Shown piece by piece: positions 52,505 to 59,086 of a stretch of 64,000 nucleotides of DNA (position 1 is its first letter; every line of letters starts with the position of its first letter). Below the pieces are notes generated by a model. That model saw only the letters and a program-made list of their open reading frames with translations. It searched no databases and was not told the origin of the DNA. Source of the DNA: Mobilitalea torta. GTDB taxonomy: Bacteria; Bacillota; Clostridia; Lachnospirales; Lachnospiraceae. A program made the position numbers and the translations under genes. Where the stretch lies: NCBI RefSeq assembly GCF_050433395.1, contig NZ_JBNPXH010000008.1:124001-188000 (forward strand). The letters run 5' to 3'.

Positions 52505-52726
52505 TTATCCTTTGTTATCTCTTATGGAATAAATCAAATAATCCAGACAGTCCAATTGTTTTTGGTGTTCATGGATTTTATCCAGAAGGGAGCATCTGTG
52601 GCATGAGAGCAGCCGCAGCTTCTTCTGTTTGTCTTCAAGCTCGAAGAAATCCTCTGCGAAGCCCCGGCTGCATCCGGCATCCAGCAGATTTCTAAATGTT
52701 TTTTCACTCTTGTCATGTTCCGTCAT
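52505..52726 (-). CDS. Small conserved-looking Cys-rich protein
   Basis: A 73-residue protein with AGAAGGTG 5 nt before its ATG, so translation is likely. The C-terminal half has SCHRCSLLDKIHEHQKQLDC, a CxxC pair with nearby His and Cys residues that could bind zinc or iron, followed by LDYLIYSI. The N-terminal half is acidic and helical. It is divergent from the LysR gene and lies upstream of the minus-strand DUF3737/PatB/AKR/ADH genes, so it could be the first gene of that unit. No family name is claimed. Confidence 0.6.
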   Translation of the reverse strand: MTEHDKSEKTFRNLLDAGCSRGFAEDFFELEDKQKKLRLLSCHRCSLLDKIHEHQKQLDCLDYLIYSIRDNKG

Positions 52727-52879
52727 ATTGTCACCTTCTTGCTGAAAATAAATTTATATTAAAGGAACAGACCCATCTGATCTGTTATACCGTTTCTTAT
52801 GGCGGCCAATCTATTTCTTATGGATCTCATTTCCTTTTCCATCTTTGTGTTCCTATTATAGCTCATAGCCATAAACATA

Positions 52880-52999
52880 TAAAATACTTATATTTAATAT
52901 TTAATCATGCTTGAAAGGTATAATTATTTGTGATACGATAGAACCATGAACCCACGATGGATTTACGATAGAACCTGCAATAGAGAGGAGGAAATTCCC
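52880..52999 (+). repeat. LysR promoter region, duplicated copy 1
   Basis: This stretch is about 80 percent identical to 56250-56368 by eye. It contains TTGAAA (52911-52916), a 17-bp spacer and TACGAT (52934-52939), AT-rich dyads upstream suited to LysR binding, two direct GATAGAACC boxes, and the ribosome site AGGAGG at 52986-52991. Copy 2 keeps the same elements in the same order. Confidence 0.7.
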
Positions 53000-53887
53000 A
53001 TAGATATAAGAGTACTGCGTTATTTTCTGGCTGTGGCCAGAGAGGAAAACATCTCAAACGCTGCGAAAATCCTTCACGTAACACAGCCGACACTTTCGCG
53101 TCAGCTTATGGAATTGGAGTCGGATTTGGGCACAAAGCTATTTCTGCGCAGCAGCGGGAATCGGACCATCACATTGACAGAAGAAGGAATGCTGCTTCGT
53201 AAACGGGCGGAAGAAATATTGGATTTGGTAGAAAAAACAGAATTAGAGCTTGTGACGCCAAGAGATAACATCAGCGGGAACATATACATTGGCAGCGGGG
53301 AAACCCATGTAATCAGCCTGTTGTCCAAAGAAATCAAAGAAATCCGGGAGGAATACCCCGATATACACTTTCACTTTTTCAGCGGCAATGCGGATCATGT
53401 AACGGAACGGCTGGATAACGGCCTGATTGATTTTGGGGTTTTGGCCGAGCCCTCCAACATTTCAAAATATAACGCAATTTCTTTGCCTGCTGCGGATACC
53501 TGGGGACTTCTCATGCGCAGGGATCATCCTCTGGCCGGGAAAGCTTCCATCGAGGCAAGTGATTTATGGGGGCTTCCTCTGATCAGCTCAAGCCAGCGGC
53601 TGACCAGCAATGCATTTTCAAAATGGCTGAAGGATGATTATGAAAAACTGGATCTGGTGGCTACTTATACGCTTCTCTATAATGCGTCGCTTTTGGTGAA
53701 GGATAATATCGGCTGTGCATTATGTCTTGATAAAATCATCAGCACCTCGGAGGACAGCGGGCTCTGTTTCCGGCCTTTGAAGCCTAAGCTGGAAGCCCGA
53801 TGGCATATTGTCTGGAAAAAGTATCAGGTATTTCCCAAGGCGGCAGAGGTTTTCTTAAATAGACTGCAAGAAAAATTCATTAGATAA
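53000..53887 (+). CDS. LysR-family regulator with apparent ATA start
   Basis: A protein of about 295 residues. The N-terminal winged helix reads DIRVLRYFLAVAREENISNAAKILHVTQPTLSRQLMELE, and the C-terminal effector domain spans about 90-295. Homologues start MDIRVLRYF. Here a perfect AGGAGG (52986-52991) lies 8 nt before ATA 53000, exactly where the ATG would be. The duplicated leader at 56369 has ATG at the same place, so ATG-to-ATA change is likely. An in-frame ATG at 52946 adds 18 odd residues and has no ribosome site. The gene probably controls the redox genes around it. Confidence 0.82.
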   Translation: MDIRVLRYFLAVAREENISNAAKILHVTQPTLSRQLMELESDLGTKLFLRSSGNRTITLTEEGMLLRKRAEEILDLVEKTELELVTPRDNISGNIYIGSGETHVISLLSKEIKEIREEYPDIHFHFFSGNADHVTERLDNGLIDFGVLAEPSNISKYNAISLPAADTWGLLMRRDHPLAGKASIEASDLWGLPLISSSQRLTSNAFSKWLKDDYEKLDLVATYTLLYNASLLVKDNIGCALCLDKIISTSEDSGLCFRPLKPKLEARWHIVWKKYQVFPKAAEVFLNRLQEKFIR

Positions 53888-53920
53888 ACAGCAAGCATTA
53901 CCATGAGCATTAAGCACCCC

Positions 53921-55465
53921 TTAATACCAGTCATGCTTTTCTCCGCGGTCAAGGCTGTTAATCTGCTTCATTTCATCCTCGGTTAATTCAAAATCGAACA
54001 GGGAGATATTCTCCAGGATATGGTCCGGATTGCTGGAGCCGGGAATGACCACCACGCCCTTTTGCAAATTCCACCGAAGGATGACCTGCGCTGCTGATTT
54101 GCCGTGGGCCTGTGCAATGGCTGCAATGGTTTCATCGCTCAGCAGTTCCTTTGTATACCCCCTGCCGCCCAGCGGATACCAGCCCTCCATTACGATACCC
54201 TTTTCATGCATGTATGGGATTACATCGTTTTCCTGATAGTAGGGATGGATTTCATTCTGTACAAGAGCCGGTACAATGGAGATCTGGGGTAAAAATTCTT
54301 CCATCTCTTCAATATACCAGTTGGACAAACCGATGGAACGGATTTTACCGTCCTGAACGGCTTGCTCCATAGCCTTGTACGCCTCGGCATCTCTCTCTCC
54401 AGGATGATGCAGCAGCATTAGATCAATGTATCCCACATCCAGCTTTTCCAACGCTTCATCAATAGCCTCTGCAGCATGATCAAACTGATTAGGATATAGC
54501 TTCGTGGTTACAAAGATTTCCTCCCTCGGAACATCGGACTGCCGGATCGCTTTGCCGACTTCTGCCTCATTGTGATACATATAGGCGGTGTCGATCAATC
54601 GAACACCGCTTTCCAGTGCCGCTGCAATGGACTTCACACATTCATCCCCCGTCAGACTGTAGGTGCCGATCCCGGCAACAGGCATCTCGTATCCGCTATT
54701 GAGCAGGACTGTGGGAGCCTTTCCGTTTTTACCGGTACCCAAGTCAAAGGAACTGGCGGAAGCATTGGATGATGCTTTGATTACCAGGTCCAGACTGTTC
54801 AGCCATTCTGTCAGCTCCTCTTTGGATGTCCCTGCTGCAAAGCGTTTACCGTCCTTCCAATTTGTACTGTCAGGACATAGTGGATGCAGGCGGGTTGCAC
54901 TGGAGCCGATGCCGCTGCCGCCTGAGGTACAGAAAGGCACAATGGTCTTCCCGGAAAAATCATAGCTCTCCAGGAATGTGGAGACGATCCTCGGCGCTTG
55001 TCCCGACCAAATGGGATAGGCCAAGATCACGGTATCATATTGTCCCATGTTTTCCGCTTGGCTGGCTATTGCAGGTCTTGCAGAAGAATCCTTTTGCTCC
55101 TTTATTGATCTGGAGGAAGAGTCATTGTAGTTCAGGTCTTCTTTGGTATAAGGTACTTCCGCCTCGATCTCATATAGGTCTGCATTCAAAATATCCGCCG
55201 CATACTCTGCCAAAGCGGCAGTATTTCCGGTGCAGGAAAAATAGGCCACCAGCATATTTGCATTCAATTTCTCTGAATTTGCTTCATCTGTTGAGCCGGA
55301 TTTTTCTAACCCGGGGGAGGCCGTCGGCTCAGCCCCTTCTGCAGCAGGTGTTTGCTCTGAAGGCGCAATGGATGTACTGCTGCCCGGATTCGCTTCTTCT
55401 GTACCGCAGGCAGTCAGTGCCAGAACCAGCACAAATCCTATAATAAATATAAAAACTCGTCTCAT
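53921..55465 (-). CDS. Lipid-anchored flavodoxin / aldo-keto reductase fusion
   Basis: A 514-residue protein. The signal peptide ends in lipobox LTAC (Cys near 20), followed by a linker to about residue 68. A flavodoxin domain (about 70-225) has AYFSCTGNTAALAEYA for FMN phosphate, ILAYPIWSGQAPR and FCTSGGSGIG. An aldo/keto reductase domain (about 240-514) keeps the tetrad: Asp/Tyr in RLIDTAYMYHNE, Lys in VTTKLYPNQ, His in LMLLHHPG. It would act outside the membrane, where NADPH is scarce, so FMN or a membrane donor may replace it. Convergent with LysR. Confidence 0.88.
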   Translation of the reverse strand: MRRVFIFIIGFVLVLALTACGTEEANPGSSTSIAPSEQTPAAEGAEPTASPGLEKSGSTDEANSEKLNANMLVAYFSCTGNTAALAEYAADILNADLYEIEAEVPYTKEDLNYNDSSSRSIKEQKDSSARPAIASQAENMGQYDTVILAYPIWSGQAPRIVSTFLESYDFSGKTIVPFCTSGGSGIGSSATRLHPLCPDSTNWKDGKRFAAGTSKEELTEWLNSLDLVIKASSNASASSFDLGTGKNGKAPTVLLNSGYEMPVAGIGTYSLTGDECVKSIAAALESGVRLIDTAYMYHNEAEVGKAIRQSDVPREEIFVTTKLYPNQFDHAAEAIDEALEKLDVGYIDLMLLHHPGERDAEAYKAMEQAVQDGKIRSIGLSNWYIEEMEEFLPQISIVPALVQNEIHPYYQENDVIPYMHEKGIVMEGWYPLGGRGYTKELLSDETIAAIAQAHGKSAAQVILRWNLQKGVVVIPGSSNPDHILENISLFDFELTEDEMKQINSLDRGEKHDWY

Positions 55466-55499
55466 GTTTCGCTTCTTTCTTCCTTGCCCTGCTAAAAAC

Positions 55500-55616
55500 T
55501 CAATCCATGGGATGTTCCCAAGATCCTCTTGTATCTACCCCTGTCTGAGCTGCCAGATGCTCCAGCTCAGACGTCTCATCCTCTGTCAGCGTAATGGAGG
55601 CCGCATTTGCTGATAG
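55500..55616 (-). pseudogene. C-terminal remnant of an aldo/keto reductase
   Basis: Directly after the flavin reductase stop, in another frame, the minus strand encodes a 38-codon tail (ITLTEDETSELEHLAAQTG, then VDTRGSWEHPMD and a stop). This is a typical C-terminal end of aldo/keto reductases. No start codon or upstream part remains. The 5' portion appears to have been replaced by the flavin reductase segment. Confidence 0.6.
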
Positions 55617-55617
55617 G

Positions 55618-56163
55618 CTATTCCTTTTCAATCTTCATGCACTTACCGATTACCTCTCCGGTGCGCAGATACTCATAGGTGGGCATTTCAAACAGGACAG
55701 GCTTTAGCCTGCGATAGTCCAGTTTGCCTTCTTGGTTCAGCACGCCATCCTCCGCATAGGTGTTCTCGATTTTCAAAATAAAATTATCAAAGCCATTGGT
55801 GTCATAGACATGCTCTACGGTGCACTCCATGGAAACCGGTGCGGCTTTGATGATGGGCGCACCCGCAGCACCCACTTCGTAATCAAAGACTTGGGACTTA
55901 TCTGTGTCGCTGCCGCTGACGGAGCCAACATAGTCAACCTTCGGCAGCAGAGCCTCGTCCGCAATATTTACCGAAACGGCCCCCGTGGCTTTGATTCCCT
56001 GATTTGTGTAGTGTGGTTTCGCACAGCTAATCATAATACGGTCGTGGCTCATAATTCCCACATGGGCTACCAATAGCCAGTTTGGTTTTCCGTTCACCAT
56101 GGCACCTACCACGGTAACGGGCGTAGGGTATAAGGCAATAACAGATCCAATATTCTTCTTCAT
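55618..56163 (-). CDS. Flavin reductase-like FMN-binding protein
   Basis: A 181-residue protein of the split-barrel flavin reductase family: ALYPTPVTVVGAMVNGKPNWL near the start, GIMSHDRIMISCAKPHYTNQGI, FSVNIAD-like SVNIADEALLPKVDYVG, and a C-terminal FEMPTYEYLRTGE. It binds FMN and may reduce it with NAD(P)H or act as a stand-alone oxidoreductase. It is read away from a duplicated LysR-type promoter region, which suggests control by the same LysR protein. AGGAGG-like GGAGGAAA precedes the ATG. Confidence 0.88.
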   Translation of the reverse strand: MKKNIGSVIALYPTPVTVVGAMVNGKPNWLLVAHVGIMSHDRIMISCAKPHYTNQGIKATGAVSVNIADEALLPKVDYVGSVSGSDTDKSQVFDYEVGAAGAPIIKAAPVSMECTVEHVYDTNGFDNFILKIENTYAEDGVLNQEGKLDYRRLKPVLFEMPTYEYLRTGEVIGKCMKIEKE

Positions 56164-56249
56164 GATGTTTTCCTCCTGATTATTTATAGAAACTCTAACT
56201 TTTACATATGATTTCTTCTTTTTTATTATATGGAACCTGTATTAATATG

Positions 56250-56368
56250 TAAAATGCTTATATTTGATATTTCACTATGCTCAAAAGGTATAATTGTTTG
56301 TGATATGATTAATCTACGATAGAACCATGAATCTGCGATAGAACATGCTATAGAGAGGAGGAAAACCC
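56250..56368 (+). repeat. LysR promoter region, duplicated copy 2
   Basis: A second copy of 52880-52999, including the TATAATTGTTTGTGATATGAT promoter stretch, GATAGAACC boxes and AGGAGG (56356-56361). It now sits upstream of no LysR gene: the following ATG opens a frame of 20 codons only. On the other side it abuts the flavin reductase promoter. Confidence 0.7.
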
Positions 56369-56431
56369 ATGGATAATGAAAGAATACAGCGTGTTCCGGT
56401 CATTGGAACACGCTGTACTTATATAGAATAG
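56369..56431 (+). pseudogene. Abortive LysR-like leader frame
   Basis: ATG 56369 lies at the correct distance from a perfect ribosome site inherited from the LysR leader. The 20-codon frame starts MDNERIQRV, reminiscent of MDIRVLRYF in spelling at the DNA level, then runs into the stem of a terminator and stops at 56429-56431. It looks like a truncated copy of the regulator start. Confidence 0.45.
56385..56417 (-). terminator. Terminator of the tyrosine phosphatase gene
   Basis: A perfect 13-bp stem TACAGCGTGTTCC / GGAACACGCTGTA with a 7-nt loop. On the minus strand it is followed by ATTCTTTCATTAT. It lies 24 nt after the phosphatase stop and would also block readthrough from the duplicated LysR promoter. 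Confidence 0.8.
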
Positions 56432-56440
56432 CATCATTAT

Positions 56441-57202
56441 TTATACAAGGAAAGACGAGCGTATCCGGTCCATTGTTTCTGTCTGGATGCCAATCCCCTT
56501 TTCAATATACGCCATGAAGGAGCCGTACAACTCTTCGGCTTTGTTAAAGGAGGTCTCAAGCCAATGCGGTCTCACACTCAGATAGATCGACATTGCATGG
56601 ATTTCTTCCTCCGTTTTTCCGCTCTTGCGTGCCTCTTTCATCAGCCGCTTATTTTCTTCCTTCCTGCTCTCGATTGTAAGCAGATAATCGGTCAATATAT
56701 CCTCCCTGGAGGCACCCAGGATGGTGAGAATAATTGCCAGTATAATGCCGGTTCGGTCTTTCCCGGCATGACAGTGAATGTAAGCTCCGCCCTCTGTCCG
56801 AGTGGAGAGGAGCTCTACAATATCATGAAAGCATTTATTAGCATACTTGTTCGTGATAAATCCTGCATAAATTTTACCCATGTAGTCATCCGTACCCTCC
56901 GCGTGTTGATACCACATGGGATTCATTTGGGACTGCTCCTTCATATCCTGCATGACCTCAAAGATATGCTGGCTCACACCGGGAATCTCCCCGTCGGGCT
57001 CCGTATCACAGGCGGTCTTGTTTCGCAGATCAATAATGGTATCAATATGATAGGTACTGCAGAATTCCTTTTTTTCCAGGTCGGACATTTCGTAAAGCTG
57101 CCCGCCCCGATACAGCCGGTTCGGCTTTACCCTTTTTCCGGCATACCCGGTCATACCGCCAAGATCACGAAAATTCACAGGTGTAGCTTTTGTAACTGCC
57201 AT
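56441..57202 (-). CDS. Tyrosine-protein phosphatase (Y_phosphatase3 family)
   Basis: A 253-residue cytoplasmic phosphatase. The N-terminal VNFRDLGGMTGYAGKRVKPNRLYRGG motif and the active site HCHAGKDRTG (nucleophile Cys near 143) define the IphP/Y_phosphatase3 family, with Asp general acid earlier. It may dephosphorylate phosphotyrosine or phosphoinositides. The gene stands alone with its own terminator. A GGGGGGGAAAG run serves as ribosome site. Confidence 0.9.
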   Translation of the reverse strand: MAVTKATPVNFRDLGGMTGYAGKRVKPNRLYRGGQLYEMSDLEKKEFCSTYHIDTIIDLRNKTACDTEPDGEIPGVSQHIFEVMQDMKEQSQMNPMWYQHAEGTDDYMGKIYAGFITNKYANKCFHDIVELLSTRTEGGAYIHCHAGKDRTGIILAIILTILGASREDILTDYLLTIESRKEENKRLMKEARKSGKTEEEIHAMSIYLSVRPHWLETSFNKAEELYGSFMAYIEKGIGIQTETMDRIRSSFLV

Positions 57203-57385
57203 ACTGTTCTTTCCCCCCCTATATTTTACTTCGTTGCACAGCTGCCGTCCGTCTGAACTGCTTTCCTGTGTAAGAAAATTACTTGTTGATAATACATCTT
57301 TAATGCTTGGAACAAAGCTCTATAAAACTAAGTATACAGGTTAATAGTCCGTGGATCAAATAATATACGTTTTAGGCATCAGATA

Positions 57386-57431
57386 ATATTTATTATAAGT
57401 ATTTTACATACTAATAAATATTTTCTATAAT
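57386..57431 (+). promoter_or_regulatory. Promoter with overlapping AT-rich dyad
   Basis: TTTACA (57403-57408), a 17-bp spacer and TATAAT (57426-57431) form a good promoter for the acetyltransferase gene. A dyad with arms ATATTTATTA..GTAT (57386-57402, 3-nt bulge) and ATACTAATAAATAT (57408-57421) overlaps the -35 and spacer and could be an operator. Confidence 0.6.
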
Positions 57432-57491
57432 TTAGAATATGGAAAATAGCAGCTTGCTCTTATCCAATATTGAAAAGTGAGGATCGATAAC

Positions 57492-58085
57492 GTGGAATTA
57501 AAAGATTTTTTAGATCATCTAAATAACGGGCGCCCAGTGATTGGAGGGTCCGAAGTCCATCTCTTTATGCATAAAGTGAGCCAGGAAGCGCTGCAGATCA
57601 CAGCACAGCTGAACAATACCTATCACACACCGGAAGAAATCCGCAGCTTAATGTCAAAGCTGACGGGAAAGCCCATTGACGAATCCTTTGCCCTGTTCCC
57701 GCCCTTTTACACAGACTGCGGCAAGAATATCACCATAGGAAAAAATGTGTTCCTCAATGCAGGCTGTAAGTTCCAGGACCAGGGCGGTATTACCATCGGT
57801 GACGGCTCCCTGATCGGGCATAACGTGGTCATGGCTACCCTTAATCATGACCTTGCACCGGAAAACCGGAGCACCATGCACCCGGCATCCATTGCGGTCG
57901 GGAAGAATGTGTGGATCGGCTCCAATGCCACCATTCTTGCCGGAGTCACCATTGGGGACGGAGCCATCGTCGCCGCCGGTGCGGTAGTGACGAAGGATGT
58001 TCCGGCAAACACCATCGTGGGAGGTGTCCCAGCTAAATTCATCAAAAAAGCAGCTCCTTCCAAGGAAGAAGAAAAGCAGGAGTAA
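57492..58085 (+). CDS. Hexapeptide-repeat O-acetyltransferase (maltose/galactoside type)
   Basis: A protein of about 197 residues with a left-handed beta-helix of hexapeptide repeats (ITIGKNVFLNAG, ITIGDGSLIGHNV, IAVGKNVWIGSNATILAGVTIGDGAIVAAGAVVTKDVP). The catalytic His lies in TLNHDLAPENR. The N-terminal helical part and FPPFYTDCGKNI are typical of maltose/galactoside acetyltransferases. GTG 57492 has GTGAGGA 8 nt upstream; an earlier GTG at 57477 would overlap that ribosome site. A DUF362 gene follows 38 nt downstream. Confidence 0.88.
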   Translation: MELKDFLDHLNNGRPVIGGSEVHLFMHKVSQEALQITAQLNNTYHTPEEIRSLMSKLTGKPIDESFALFPPFYTDCGKNITIGKNVFLNAGCKFQDQGGITIGDGSLIGHNVVMATLNHDLAPENRSTMHPASIAVGKNVWIGSNATILAGVTIGDGAIVAAGAVVTKDVPANTIVGGVPAKFIKKAAPSKEEEKQE

Positions 58086-58123
58086 CTGACAAATAACAAC
58101 GATATGAAAGCGAGGAAAGCAAA

Positions 58124-59023
58124 ATGCAAAAAGCTTCAAAAACAAATCTGGAAAATAACCCGGTTGTTTACATGACCACCGATATATCGCCGGAGGGAAT
58201 GATGGCGGCCTATAAAGCGCTGGAATGGCAGCCCGCCGGCAAGGTGGCGGTAAAGCTCAGCACCGGCGAGGCTGGGAACACCCATTATCTGTCTCCTGTC
58301 CTCATCAAGGAGCTGGTACAGCAGGTAAAAGGCACGATTGTGGAGTGCAACACAGCCTACGGCGGTTCCCGGGCCGGTACGGCGATGCATTTGCAGGTGG
58401 CAAAAGACCATGGCTTTACCGACATTGCCGATGTGGATATTATGGATGCTGACGGCTCCCTGTCGCTGCCCGTAGCAGACGGAGCCCGTCTGAAGGAAAA
58501 CCTTGTGGGAGCAAACTTCGCAAATTATGAGTCCTGCCTTGTGCTGTCCCATTTCAAAGGTCATGCCATGGCCGGTTTCGGCGGCGCAATCAAAAATATC
58601 GCTATCGGAATTGCCTCATCCGAGGGAAAAGCGTGGATTCACACCGGAGGAACCAGCCGAATCATTCGGTGGGATGCCGATCAGGACTCATTTCTGGAAG
58701 CTATGGCCGAGGCGGGTAAGTCTATATCCGATTATCTCGGCCATGGAGAGCGCATCGTTTATATTAACGTGATGAACCATTTATCCGTTGACTGCGATTG
58801 TGACGGTAATCCGGCTAAACCGGATATGCGCGACATCGGCATTCTTGCCTCCCTTGACCCGGTGGCCCTGGATCAGGCTTGTGTGGATCTGGTATATGCC
58901 GCCAGGGATGGAAAGTCACTCATTGAACGCATGGAATCCAGAAATGGAATTCATACCCTGGAGCATGCGGAGCGTATCGGCTTTGGAAGCAGAGCATATA
59001 CGCTGGTAAGCCTTGACCGCTGA
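58124..59023 (+). CDS. DUF362-domain protein
   Basis: A 299-residue protein with the DUF362 pattern: KVAVKLSTGEAGNTHYLSPVLIKELV, ECNTAYGGSRAGT, LSHFKGHAMAGFGGAIKNIAIG, and LDPVALDQACVDLVY. Many DUF362 proteins carry a 2x4Fe-4S domain; this one does not, although a CDCDGNPAKPD stretch keeps two Cys. A tRNA or redox role has been suggested for relatives but is not established. GAGGAAAG precedes the ATG. It is likely co-transcribed with the acetyltransferase. Confidence 0.85.
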   Translation: MQKASKTNLENNPVVYMTTDISPEGMMAAYKALEWQPAGKVAVKLSTGEAGNTHYLSPVLIKELVQQVKGTIVECNTAYGGSRAGTAMHLQVAKDHGFTDIADVDIMDADGSLSLPVADGARLKENLVGANFANYESCLVLSHFKGHAMAGFGGAIKNIAIGIASSEGKAWIHTGGTSRIIRWDADQDSFLEAMAEAGKSISDYLGHGERIVYINVMNHLSVDCDCDGNPAKPDMRDIGILASLDPVALDQACVDLVYAARDGKSLIERMESRNGIHTLEHAERIGFGSRAYTLVSLDR

Positions 59024-59086
59024 AGACTTGCCGCGGCATCAAAGCAATCTTAATAATACGTTGTCGGCTTTAATAAATCGAAATTT

